Part shown: one piece after another, positions 36,311 to 44,683 of the stretch | Layout of the letters: the number at the start of each line of letters is the position of its first letter | How positions within the stretch are numbered: position 1 is the first letter of the stretch | Assembly: GCA_902766395.1 (NCBI GenBank) | Contig: CACXDL010000030.1 | Location: 1-49,683 of the forward strand | Origin: an uncultured bacterium | GTDB taxonomy: Bacteria; Cyanobacteriota; Vampirovibrionia; Gastranaerophilales; Gastranaerophilaceae | Direction of reading: 5' to 3' | DNA: 49,683 nucleotides | Notes under the pieces: generated by a model | Told to the model about the DNA's origin: nothing | Databases searched by the model: none | What the model saw: the letters and a program-made list of their open reading frames with translations, nothing else | Made by a program: the position numbers and the translations under genes

Positions 36311-36709
36311 TTAAGTAAATAGTTCAGCAAATGGTCCGTTTGGATTTTGAATATTTGCTGCAACTGCCCCATCCGCAGCTCTTTGCATGCCGGGTGCAAC
36401 AACTGTATTATATCCGTTTGCTACAGATGCAACCTGGCTTGGAGCTACTTTCAAATTAAATCCCAGATTTTTTAATATAGTATTTGTATCATCTGCAATT
36501 GTTTTGTTATATGATGCTTGAACACTTTGAGCACCATAAACATTCTGTGCTGATTGTGTCAATAAATCTTTGCCCATCTCATTAAAATGAAGTAAAGGTT
36601 CGTTTAATCCTTTTCCAACATGTTCAGCGACTCCGACAAATTTTGTACCTGATGCTGGTGTTAAATTCAATCCTTGAATGTTAAAAGAGTCTTTACGAAT
36701 ACTCACCAT
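36311..36709 (-). CDS. Small unknown protein with N-terminal TKFVG motif
   Basis: 132 residues, with a strong AAGGAGAT ribosome-binding site. Rich in Ala, Asn, Gln and Val and without cysteine. The N-terminus has an Asn/Ser/Thr-rich lead into GTKFVGVAEHVGKG, similar in form to the SFxA/G starts of other unknown proteins here. There is no signal peptide or membrane helix. The remainder looks helical and may self-assemble (repetitive AxxxA segments), but this is speculation. No family is recognised. Confidence 0.65.
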   Translation of the reverse strand: MVSIRKDSFNIQGLNLTPASGTKFVGVAEHVGKGLNEPLLHFNEMGKDLLTQSAQNVYGAQSVQASYNKTIADDTNTILKNLGFNLKVAPSQVASVANGYNTVVAPGMQRAADGAVAANIQNPNGPFAELFT

Positions 36710-36889
36710 GACAATCTCCTTTTTTACTCACATATTCTTAATATGTTGTTTCCTATATCGAATGATTTTCCATCTCGTATATATATAAAGTATTTCATAA
36801 TTAAATAATTGCGTTTAAGAAATATTTTGTTAATAAAACTTAACATTCCAAAAATCAAACATAATCATGATTTGTGCTATTATTAGTTC

Positions 36890-37294
36890 ATGAATACTTT
36901 GGCAAAATTTATAAATAATAAGAGAGAAGAATTAGGACTGACAATAAAAGGATTATCAATTGCCTCGAATGTTCCGGTAACCGAAATAGAAGAATTAGAG
37001 GAAGGCAGACAATTATTTATGTCTGTAACTACAAGACAAGCTCTGGCAAAAGTTTTGAAATGTGAAACACATGAAATCAAAGCCCTGGAAAAGGATATTG
37101 CAAATGAAATTATCTCACCTGAAATAATTGAAAGTCTTAAGCAACTTATATTAAATGGTGCAGGGGGACTGAAATGCCCAAAATGCGGAGCTTCTCTGGT
37201 TACTAAAATTGAAAAAATGTATGATCTTGAAGATAATCTTGTACTGCATCCAAAGGCACATTGTTCAAAATGTCCGTTTCAGATTTTGTCATAA
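36890..37294 (+). CDS. XRE-type helix-turn-helix regulator with C-terminal zinc ribbon
   Basis: 134 residues. Residues 1-65 form a Cro/CI-type HTH (KREELGLTIKGLSIASNVPVTEIEELEEG). The C-terminal 40 residues hold two CxxC knuckles (CPKC at C96/C99 and CSKC at C125/C128), a zinc ribbon. It is likely a DNA-binding regulator. It is divergent from the small 36311 gene, which it might regulate. It ends 4 nt before the converging panE stop. Confidence 0.75.
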   Translation: MNTLAKFINNKREELGLTIKGLSIASNVPVTEIEELEEGRQLFMSVTTRQALAKVLKCETHEIKALEKDIANEIISPEIIESLKQLILNGAGGLKCPKCGASLVTKIEKMYDLEDNLVLHPKAHCSKCPFQILS

Positions 37295-37298
37295 ATGT

Positions 37299-38219
37299 TT
37301 AGTAATTTTCTTCAATTACTTCTATCATTTCTTTCATAATTTTATTATACGGGGTTGAAATATTGTATTTTTCTCCCAATTCTATAACCGTATTTGCAAA
37401 TATATCAAGTTCGGTTTTACGTTTTGCTTCAACATCTTGCAGCATGGAAGTTTTACCATCTGGTGACATCATCGCAAATCCTTTTAATGCATCTTCAAGC
37501 ATTGTTTCTGTATTATTTATTCCGCATGCCTTGGCAATTTGAATAACTTCATCCATTGCATTTTTCATAAAATACATATACTTTTCACTCTGCTGCATCT
37601 GACCAAATGTCATTTTCAAAATGGCAGATGCCTGATTTGAACTGGTATTTAATAAATATTTTAACCACAAAGCCCTTGGCATATCAGATGGATTTTCATA
37701 ATTTATTCCGACTTTATCAAAAAATTTACCAACAATCTCTATATCTTTGATATCTGTATGAATTTCATCCTTTATTCCATAAACAATTTTTCCTACACCA
37801 TCATGGGAAATTATATTACCGTTACGCATAGCACTATGACCTATAAAATATGCTAACAGAGTGTGTTTCCAGCCATATTTTTGTGCAATTATTTCTTCAC
37901 TGGTAACACCATTAATTAATGAAATAATTATCGTATCACTGCCTACAAAATTTTTTATATTTTCAATAACCTCACTTAAACCACCAAATTTTGTCGCAAT
38001 AATAATCAAATCAGCATGATAAGATTTATCTTCAGGCAAAATATAATTTAATTTTAATTCTTTACCATTAAAAATCTTTGGGGATTTTAAATATTTTTCA
38101 TATCTGTTTTTATCCACCAATATCCTCAATAAATCAGAATTATACTCATTTATTTTATTTGCATATATAGAACCGACAGCCCCGATTCCACATATCAAAA
38201 CCCTTTTAATTTCATTCAT
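37299..38219 (-). CDS. panE: 2-dehydropantoate 2-reductase
   Basis: 306 residues. The enzyme reduces ketopantoate to pantoate with NADPH, for coenzyme A synthesis. The N-terminal Rossmann motif is CGIGAVGS (residues 10-17), then LIIATKFGGLSEVIE, SLINGVTSEE and the C-terminal-domain WLKYLLNTSSNQASAIL and DVEAKRKTELDIFANTVIELG. The length is normal. Other members of this superfamily reduce different 2-keto acids, so the substrate is a family-level guess. Confidence 0.82.
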   Translation of the reverse strand: MNEIKRVLICGIGAVGSIYANKINEYNSDLLRILVDKNRYEKYLKSPKIFNGKELKLNYILPEDKSYHADLIIIATKFGGLSEVIENIKNFVGSDTIIISLINGVTSEEIIAQKYGWKHTLLAYFIGHSAMRNGNIISHDGVGKIVYGIKDEIHTDIKDIEIVGKFFDKVGINYENPSDMPRALWLKYLLNTSSNQASAILKMTFGQMQQSEKYMYFMKNAMDEVIQIAKACGINNTETMLEDALKGFAMMSPDGKTSMLQDVEAKRKTELDIFANTVIELGEKYNISTPYNKIMKEMIEVIEENY

Positions 38220-38306
38220 AGTAAAGATATTTTAACACCAAAAATAATAATTTAAAATTTACGCAATTTTTATTAATAAAAATACTTTATATAAATATGT
38301 AGAAGT

Positions 38307-39080
38307 GTGCAATTTTTAGTGTGGAAAATAGTGGGAATCGACTTTAATTTCGGTCTGCAAAGCATAAACTTCAGGCCAAAAGTACAACTAAATAACCATA
38401 AAATCTCTTTTGGAAATACAATCATACCAAATGACAGTTTCCAAAGAACCTCTGTTGAAAAGTTTTTTGACGAGAATTATATAAAAACATCCATTTCTCA
38501 AAATCAGGAAATAAAAAACATCTTAAATAAACATAATATCCCTCTAAAGCTCAATATGGAGGAACTGAAAGACATACAGAGTCATCATTGCAAAGACACG
38601 CAGGAAATTGCATCAGGAATTGTAAAAAATTTACCACCGGCTCTAAAACAAAACGCCAACATAAGATATATAAAGGATGCCGCAATTCTGCATGATTTCG
38701 GGAAGGTTCTTATTCCTGCTCAAATTTTAAACAAAAAAGGATCCCTGACTCCACAGGAACACGAAATTATGGATTTACACACAACATTAGGATACGAATT
38801 ATTAAAAAATTCCGGCATTGATAATGAAATTTTAAATCTGGTTAAAAATCACCATAAAGACGGCTTTACAACGAACATAAACCAAAAAATATTAAATATT
38901 GCAGATAAATATTCCGCACTGACAGAAAATCGTGTATACAAAACAGCATATACCCCAAAACAGGCATTAACCATTTTACTAAAAGAAGTACAACAAGGTA
39001 ACATTGATCCGGTTATCTTTAATGCACTGGTTAAAAGTGTTTCAGACACATCTGCAAATAATAAACTTCACACTTCTTAA
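38307..39080 (+). CDS. HD-domain (HD-GYP-like) protein lacking GYP
   Basis: Up to 257 residues. In-frame GTG starts exist at 38307, 38319 and 38331; I favour 38331 (GGAAAATA upstream, 249 residues), but this is uncertain. The N-terminus carries NNHKISFGN, the motif shared by other unknowns. The metal-dependent HD core is LHDFGK (H129-D130 in the longest form), H158 and HHKDG (182-186), and an IADKYSALTENRVY end as in HD-GYP phosphodiesterases. The GYP loop itself is replaced by FTT. It could hydrolyse a cyclic nucleotide or another phosphoester. Confidence 0.72.
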   Translation: MQFLVWKIVGIDFNFGLQSINFRPKVQLNNHKISFGNTIIPNDSFQRTSVEKFFDENYIKTSISQNQEIKNILNKHNIPLKLNMEELKDIQSHHCKDTQEIASGIVKNLPPALKQNANIRYIKDAAILHDFGKVLIPAQILNKKGSLTPQEHEIMDLHTTLGYELLKNSGIDNEILNLVKNHHKDGFTTNINQKILNIADKYSALTENRVYKTAYTPKQALTILLKEVQQGNIDPVIFNALVKSVSDTSANNKLHTS

Positions 39081-39129
39081 CATATTAAAAAATATAAGCA
39101 ATTATTTTCTGAATAAATTTTTTATATAA

Positions 39130-39305
39130 ATGTAAGGGATATTAAATCAAATTCTATCGGGAAAATACAAAAAGGGATTATAAATTCCAAGTCTATCTGG
39201 GGAAAATAAATAATTAGGGAAAAATATAGGGGAAAAATATAAAATCGAATCATCCATCATAATCAATCTTCTTGGGTGCTGATGTATTTCAGCGCCTTTT
39301 TATTT
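39130..39305 (+). ncRNA. Candidate GGGA-repeat RNA upstream of the MlaA-hydrolase gene
   Basis: In the 321-bp gap 39081-39401 the plus strand has six GGGA motifs within 98 nt (39136, 39059+100, 39174, 39200, 39217 and 39230, to within one base), in A-rich context, then a terminator. A near repeat, TCTATC(T)GGG(G)AAAATA, occurs at 39153 and 39192. There is no ORF. It may be a CsrB-like decoy RNA, or the leader of the gene at 39402 with an attenuator. A weak -10 TATAAA lies at about 39124. Confidence 0.45.
39275..39305 (+). terminator. Terminator of the GGGA-repeat RNA
   Basis: GGTGCTGA (39275-39282), a 6-nt loop, TCAGCGCC (39289-39296) with one G-U pair, then TTTTTATTTG. It lies about 100 nt upstream of the next CDS. 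It could be an intrinsic terminator of a small RNA or an attenuator. Confidence 0.72.
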
Positions 39306-39401
39306 GTTTTAATTCAAATAATCATATGTGTTCCCTCATTGTGTAATGTATTTATGCCAATCTTTTTTTAAACTTCATTTGTAAAAAACAGGTGAGGTTA
39401 T

Positions 39402-41498
39402 ATGCTAAAAAAAAGATTAGTAATATTTATTATTTTATTTTGCTTTATATTCAATAACATCAGCGTTTTTGCGTTTGATACAAAATATCCTGATTACTCA
39501 TACGAATTTTTGGGGAATGATAAACTGGAAAAATTCAACAGGAAAATGTTTAATTTTAATCTAAAATTAAATAAATACGCAATACGCCCTATTCACACAC
39601 TTTGGGCATCTGTCATGCCTGAATACGGGATGGACAGATTACACGGAATAACTAACAATATTGAATATCCTATCAGGCTTATCAGCAGTTTAATACAAAA
39701 AGATTTTAAAACTTCAAAAAATGAAAGTATAAGATTTTTTATTAACACGATATTAGGTCTTGGCGGAATGTATGATCCTGCAAGACATCTGTTTAAAATC
39801 GAGCAGACAAAAGAAAATATGGAACAGGCTCTTGCAAGTTGCAACATAAAGCCGGGACCTTATTTTGTTTTACCTGTTTTAAATTTTACAAATATCAGAG
39901 GAATTTTCGGAAAAATTCTTGATATGGCATTTAACCCAAGTACATACGTTGGAACACCGGTGTTGGCAATAGTAAAAGCCGGATTAACAATAAATCGAAC
40001 ATCATATCTTCAGCCTTTATTTTCAATGGTAGAATCAACATATGCAGACCCTTATGACATTGCCAAAAAAGCCTTTGGTATTGATAGTTATATAAAATGT
40101 AAAAACTACGATCGGGAAAATATAATCTCGTCTTTATCTGTTGGGGATATCAAAACCGCATCACACAATGAGGAAAAATTACCAACAAAAAATATTACAC
40201 AAGAAAAAAATAACTCTGATAAAAATTTAGTTTCTGTTGAAGTATCTTCAGAAGTCGTCAATCCAAATATGCTGTATGGAGGAACATTCATAGACGAAAT
40301 AAATAAAAACTTTGGAGCTGAAAACTTTAAACTTGACCCTGATAAAAAATTATTTGGGTACAACCCTCAAAACCCAGTTGTTGACTCAATGAGAACAGCA
40401 TTAATGCAAATGAGCTGCCCCGAAAAATCAATGTGGAATGAATTATCAATCTGGAACAGAAACTTTTCAAAAAGATTAAAAACGGAATCTGTTAATATTG
40501 TAGAAAACAGAGAAAACTATCACTTTAAATATCTTATGCAAAAAGAAAAAAATGCACCTGTTGCAGTAATATATCCCTCTATCGGAGAAGGGATAAACTC
40601 AGGAAATTCTGCAATATTCGGAAAAATATTTTATGACGCAGGTTATTCCGTAATAATACAAGGAAGCCATTTTCAGTGGGAATTTGTAAAAAGTATGCCC
40701 CCAGACTACAGACCCGGACTACCTGCAAAAGATTGTGAAGCCGTTAAAAATGTTACGGCAAAAATTGTCAAAAAACTTGAAAGTAAATATAACTGCAACA
40801 TAAACGATATCACAATTATCGGAACTTCCTTCGGCGCAGTAATTACTCTTTTCACCGGCGCTAGTGAATTTCGTAATAATACACTCGGAAATACAAAATA
40901 TATCGCAATCTGTCCACCCATAGACCTTATTTACGCAATGAAACAAGTAGATAAAAACTCACAAGATTTTAATAATTCTTCAAATGATTTAAAAGAAAGA
41001 GTTGCATTAAGCGCAGCAAAAATCGTGAAAATTTTTGAAAATAAAAAAGACATAAACTTTGAAGTCAATAATCTTCCTTTTAGTGAAGAAGAAGGCAAAT
41101 TGATAACAGGATTTTTAATGCATCAAAAACTATCTGATTTAATATTCACAATTGAAAATAATTCAAATAAAACCGCAAATTCGGATAATTATAAAATGAT
41201 AAATAATATGGGATATCAGGATTATGCAAAAAAATATTTAGTGACAGAAGAAAACAAAAATTTTGAAGATTTTAGTTATGAAGCAAGCCTGCACTCAATT
41301 TCAAACTATCTTTCCAACGCAAACAACTACAAAATATATCATTCAATAAATGATTATCTGACAAATAAAAACCAGCTAAAACAACTCAAACAATACTCCG
41401 GAAATAAAACAGTTTTATTTGATAATGGCGCACATTTGGGTTTTACATACAGAAAAGAGTTTCTTGAAGATTTAAAAAATACAATTGCACTTAAATAA
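39402..41498 (+). CDS. MlaA domain fused to an alpha/beta hydrolase
   Basis: 698 residues. The signal peptide (hydrophobic 6-25) has no lipobox cysteine, unlike E. coli MlaA. Residues about 30-235 match MlaA/VacJ: DKLEKFNRKMFNFNLKLNKYA, RFFINTILGLGGMYDPA, GPYFVLPVLNFTNIRG. MlaA removes misplaced phospholipids from the outer-membrane outer leaflet. After a linker, residues about 365-698 resemble an alpha/beta hydrolase, with nucleophile elbow GTSFG (Ser476) and a C-terminal GAHLGF (His678). The fusion suggests lipid removal and hydrolysis in one periplasmic or outer-membrane protein. The acid residue of the triad is not identified. Confidence 0.78.
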   Translation: MLKKRLVIFIILFCFIFNNISVFAFDTKYPDYSYEFLGNDKLEKFNRKMFNFNLKLNKYAIRPIHTLWASVMPEYGMDRLHGITNNIEYPIRLISSLIQKDFKTSKNESIRFFINTILGLGGMYDPARHLFKIEQTKENMEQALASCNIKPGPYFVLPVLNFTNIRGIFGKILDMAFNPSTYVGTPVLAIVKAGLTINRTSYLQPLFSMVESTYADPYDIAKKAFGIDSYIKCKNYDRENIISSLSVGDIKTASHNEEKLPTKNITQEKNNSDKNLVSVEVSSEVVNPNMLYGGTFIDEINKNFGAENFKLDPDKKLFGYNPQNPVVDSMRTALMQMSCPEKSMWNELSIWNRNFSKRLKTESVNIVENRENYHFKYLMQKEKNAPVAVIYPSIGEGINSGNSAIFGKIFYDAGYSVIIQGSHFQWEFVKSMPPDYRPGLPAKDCEAVKNVTAKIVKKLESKYNCNINDITIIGTSFGAVITLFTGASEFRNNTLGNTKYIAICPPIDLIYAMKQVDKNSQDFNNSSNDLKERVALSAAKIVKIFENKKDINFEVNNLPFSEEEGKLITGFLMHQKLSDLIFTIENNSNKTANSDNYKMINNMGYQDYAKKYLVTEENKNFEDFSYEASLHSISNYLSNANNYKIYHSINDYLTNKNQLKQLKQYSGNKTVLFDNGAHLGFTYRKEFLEDLKNTIALK

Positions 41499-41557
41499 AA
41501 TTTTTAAACAGCAAAAATATTTTTCACACACGTTTTATAAAACATAAAAGGTAAATA

Positions 41558-42334
41558 ATGAAAATAGATAATTCATACAAACAACCATATAATCAGAGTT
41601 TTTGCGCAATTCCAATTGCAAAATATTGTTATTTACAAGAAAAAACAAAAGATGTAGTTGTATATAAACTCGAAAAAAGGGACATAAATTACTTAAAACA
41701 TATATCTGATAATATAGATAAATTTTATAAAAGAAACAATATTAAAGACGAATCAACAATGCAGGTTGTAAAAGAAGCCTTTGAAGCAGCTGTAGAAATT
41801 CTAAAAGGAAAGAAGTCTTTTGAAGAAAAGGCTAAAATATTACTTGCGATGTTTGGCGAAGAACCCAGTGCAATCCTTATAGGAAATACCCTTAAAGTAG
41901 ATAAAAACGGGAATTTTCATTATTCCAGCAGAAAAAATCATTCAAAAGATGAAACCGAATTAGATTGGCTTGCAACCTGGAATAAAAAAATTTTTGGAGA
42001 AGGAAAAGTTATAGTAACGGAATTTTTCAATTCTGTTTTAAAAGATGGCTTTAAACAGGTTTATGTCCGCTCTGAAATTCCGGAAAAATCTTTTGCTATG
42101 AATTTTTATAAAAAGATGGGATTTGACACACTATCAGACGAAGCAAGAGAAATTCAGCGTAAAAACGACAACAGATATCTCATAGGAAATTTCGATGATT
42201 TTGAAGATACAATAATTCCAATGAAAGCAACAACCCAAGATATGCTGGAATCATATAATAAGCACAAAAAAGAATTAGACCGTTTTGAACTTGTAAATCA
42301 TCCAAGTGTAGAATTACCTGAGCTTGATTTTTAA
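41558..42334 (+). CDS. GNAT-like protein with N-terminal SFCA motif
   Basis: 258 residues, AAAGG site upstream. A short Asn/Tyr/Gln-rich lead ends in QSFCAIPIAK, the motif also seen in other unknowns. The middle (about 145-200) has the end of a GNAT acetyltransferase fold: VTEFFNSVLKDGFKQVYVRSEIPEKSFAMNFYKKMGFD. The canonical acetyl-CoA loop (Q/RxxGxG/A) is not evident, so activity is uncertain. It follows the MlaA-hydrolase gene by 59 nt on the same strand. Its stop overlaps that of the converging HPP-like gene. Confidence 0.6.
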   Translation: MKIDNSYKQPYNQSFCAIPIAKYCYLQEKTKDVVVYKLEKRDINYLKHISDNIDKFYKRNNIKDESTMQVVKEAFEAAVEILKGKKSFEEKAKILLAMFGEEPSAILIGNTLKVDKNGNFHYSSRKNHSKDETELDWLATWNKKIFGEGKVIVTEFFNSVLKDGFKQVYVRSEIPEKSFAMNFYKKMGFDTLSDEAREIQRKNDNRYLIGNFDDFEDTIIPMKATTQDMLESYNKHKKELDRFELVNHPSVELPELDF

Positions 42335-43269
42335 ACATCTTTTCGTTCTTTAAACAACAAAATTGATGCCAAACTTAAAACTAATGCTCCAATAAATACT
42401 TCCGCAGGAAAAATAAACAAAAGTTTTTGATCCAAAATCATTGGAATGAGCAATATAGCACCTGCAGGAGGAAAATAAATTTTTATTTTATCAAGAGCAT
42501 AAAACAAAATCATACACGCCAAAGCCGTACATAAATATAACGGCAGTCCCAGATATATATTCAATAAATATCTTAAAAAACAACCCGTAAAGGCACCAAA
42601 AGTCATTAATCCGACAATATAATGAGGCTTTTTTCTTGCAGGACTGTGCGGATTAGACAACTCAGTAAACATAACGATTAATGGAGGAGCCAAAAAATAA
42701 ATCTGATGAGTCTTAAAAGGAATAAGAGCAATAAGCCCAAATACCGTTAACAGTTTGGACCATTTTTTAATCTGAAATTTTATATCAAATTCACAAGGCA
42801 CAAAATTATTAACAGGCCTGTAATGATATTTTTCCATAAGCCATTGTGCAAAAATTATAATTAAAGCCATAACAGTAACCGAAATAGGATATATCCAGCT
42901 TTTTGTTCCCAAATATACAGGCAAGATACAAGCCGATATTATCGGAACAAAATTCGTCTTGCAAAGAGTCAAAATAAATCCAGTAAAGCCAAAACATAAA
43001 CAAACCTGAAAAAATAGCGGCAAATGAACATAACGGGTAATTATAACTCCAAATAAAGCCGCAGCAGACATAAGAAAAAATATTCTGCGCTTATTAGTCA
43101 TCCAAGGCTGTTGTTCAGAAACCCATGCTCCAATTGTTAGTGCACAAATCTCAGGGAAAATAATCTCACTTTCTCCGCTAAGTTCAGCGGTAAATACCAT
43201 GACAAGTGCCATAAGTATACCAAAGATATAACGTTCTACTCTTATTCGTTTAAGAATTTCGGCATTCAT
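42331..43269 (-). CDS. HPP-like multi-pass membrane protein
   Basis: 312 residues with about eight to ten hydrophobic helices. The second half contains PHSPARKKPHYIVGLM and, near the C-terminus, FPPAGAILLIPMI, which resemble the HPP family of membrane proteins (some of which are nitrite/nitrate related). The first half has a comparable FPEICALTIGAW, so the protein may be an internal duplication. The substrate is unknown. It converges with the GNAT-like gene with overlapping stops. Confidence 0.55.
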   Translation of the reverse strand: MNAEILKRIRVERYIFGILMALVMVFTAELSGESEIIFPEICALTIGAWVSEQQPWMTNKRRIFFLMSAAALFGVIITRYVHLPLFFQVCLCFGFTGFILTLCKTNFVPIISACILPVYLGTKSWIYPISVTVMALIIIFAQWLMEKYHYRPVNNFVPCEFDIKFQIKKWSKLLTVFGLIALIPFKTHQIYFLAPPLIVMFTELSNPHSPARKKPHYIVGLMTFGAFTGCFLRYLLNIYLGLPLYLCTALACMILFYALDKIKIYFPPAGAILLIPMILDQKLLFIFPAEVFIGALVLSLASILLFKERKDV

Positions 43270-43308
43270 AATCCTATGCTAAAACAAGAAATATAAATAT
43301 TCAAACGA

Positions 43309-43524
43309 TTAATCATGACTCATATCAATTTTTCTTATTATTTTTGCAGGATTGCCCGCAACAATAACATTTTTATTCACACTTTTTGTTACAACGCTGC
43401 CGGCACCAATTATTGCGCCGTCATCAATAGTTACACCCGGCAATATTGTACAATCTGAACCAATCCAGACATTATTTCCTATTTTAACTTTTGCTGGCGT
43501 CAAATTTTGTCTTTTTGCAGTGTA
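43309..43524 (-). pseudogene. Remnant of a hexapeptide-repeat acetyltransferase
   Basis: Only the last 65-70 codons remain: [35 protein letters not shown] and the [11 protein letters not shown] end, typical of maltose/galactoside O-acetyltransferases of about 185-200 residues. Reading frame can be followed upstream to about 43524 ([12 protein letters not shown]) and then hits a TAA. The 5' two-thirds is gone, replaced by the promoter region of the thioesterase gene. A short TTG-started peptide is formally possible but lacks the acetyltransferase active site. Confidence 0.75.
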
Positions 43525-43579
43525 CCATAAATATTATATTATCTTTTATGGTATTATTAATGAAGAATAGAGGATGATT

Positions 43580-44368
43580 ATGGACAAATATAGACACCAT
43601 TACAATGTTATTTTAGATAACATGAGTTTGGAAGAATACAGATTAAGACCAATTTCAGCAATAATGTATTTGCAGGATGCTTTTGCAAGATATTGTGCAA
43701 CAAAAAAAATGGCTGCATACGATTTATTCCCAAAAAATTTATATTGGATAGTTTCGGAATTTAATATAGAATTTACTGATAAATCACCATTTTGGTCTGA
43801 AGAAATTACTACAGAAATATGGATTTCAGAAATTACAAAGCTCAAAATATACACAGATTTCAAACTTTATAATAGAGGTAAAGTCTTTGCTTATGGTAAT
43901 GCTTGTTGGTTTATTTTAGATCAAACTACAAAAAGGCCGTCTAAAACTGATATTATTACTGAAAAGTTTAATATAATTCCTGAATTTGTAATAGGGGAAC
44001 ATAAAAAGTTTAGTATCGGAGAAATTAAGGAAAAAATTAGCGAAATTGTTCATAAAAATAATTTATCCGATCTTGATTTTAATAATCACGTTAATAACAA
44101 AAGCTATATTAATATTGCAGAAACAGCTATGACCTCGGAATTTAAAAAAACATATCAATTAAAAACTTTAAATATACGATTTAACAAAGAATCATTTTTA
44201 GATGATATTTTGGTTTGCGCAACCCATAAAACAGAACAACCTGATACATATGCACATATAATCAGTAAAGATAATATTTCAATTTGTGAAATCCAAACTG
44301 CATGGATAAAAAATACAAAAACAGAAGATATCTTTGATTATGATTTAGCCGTTAAATCAGAAATATAG
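43580..44368 (+). CDS. Acyl-ACP thioesterase
   Basis: 262 residues from the ATG at 43580, chosen over 43574 because AGAGG is well spaced only to the second ATG. It matches the bacterial FatA/FatB-like family (PF01643): YRLRPISAIMYLQDAFARYCATK, LYWIVSEFNIEF, ISEITKLKIYTDFKLY and the catalytic-region DLDFNNHVNNKSYINIAET. It hydrolyses acyl-ACP to free fatty acid in the cytoplasm, affecting lipid chain length. Monocistronic by appearance. Confidence 0.87.
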   Translation: MDKYRHHYNVILDNMSLEEYRLRPISAIMYLQDAFARYCATKKMAAYDLFPKNLYWIVSEFNIEFTDKSPFWSEEITTEIWISEITKLKIYTDFKLYNRGKVFAYGNACWFILDQTTKRPSKTDIITEKFNIIPEFVIGEHKKFSIGEIKEKISEIVHKNNLSDLDFNNHVNNKSYINIAETAMTSEFKKTYQLKTLNIRFNKESFLDDILVCATHKTEQPDTYAHIISKDNISICEIQTAWIKNTKTEDIFDYDLAVKSEI

Positions 44369-44425
44369 AATTGAAGACTTGTATTATTTTTTTTAATCTG
44401 TATAATTTCAGTGTGGAGGAGTAAA

Positions 44426-44668
44426 ATGCGAATAAGGAATATAACGACATACGCACCGAACAATAAAATATATTTTACTGCTGTTAAAAATAAAAAAGCA
44501 TTACCATTATTCGTAATAAAACACTATGGTTTAAATATGGAAACAATGGTCGGATATACCGGCAAAAAGAACATAGAACCAATGCCACTGGATATGGATG
44601 AACGCCTGAGCAGAATTTCCCGTAAACTGGGCATAAATTGGGCAACTCATGTTAAAAAAACAAAATAA
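44426..44668 (+). CDS. Small unknown protein with KIYFTA motif
   Basis: 80 residues from the ATG at 44426, which has a strong GGAGGAG site (an upstream in-frame GTG at 44411 would swallow that site). N-terminus: Asn/Thr-rich lead, then NNKIYFTAVKNKK, the same form as SFxA starts of other unknowns. Basic (many Lys/Arg), no cysteine, no signal peptide. No family recognised. Confidence 0.6.
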   Translation: MRIRNITTYAPNNKIYFTAVKNKKALPLFVIKHYGLNMETMVGYTGKKNIEPMPLDMDERLSRISRKLGINWATHVKKTK

Positions 44669-44683
44669 CTGATTAATTCATTT

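Noticed and set aside
39130-39240. CRISPR array from the repeated GGGA blocks
   Set aside because: The repeated unit is only 4-15 nt, spacing is irregular and there are no cas genes.
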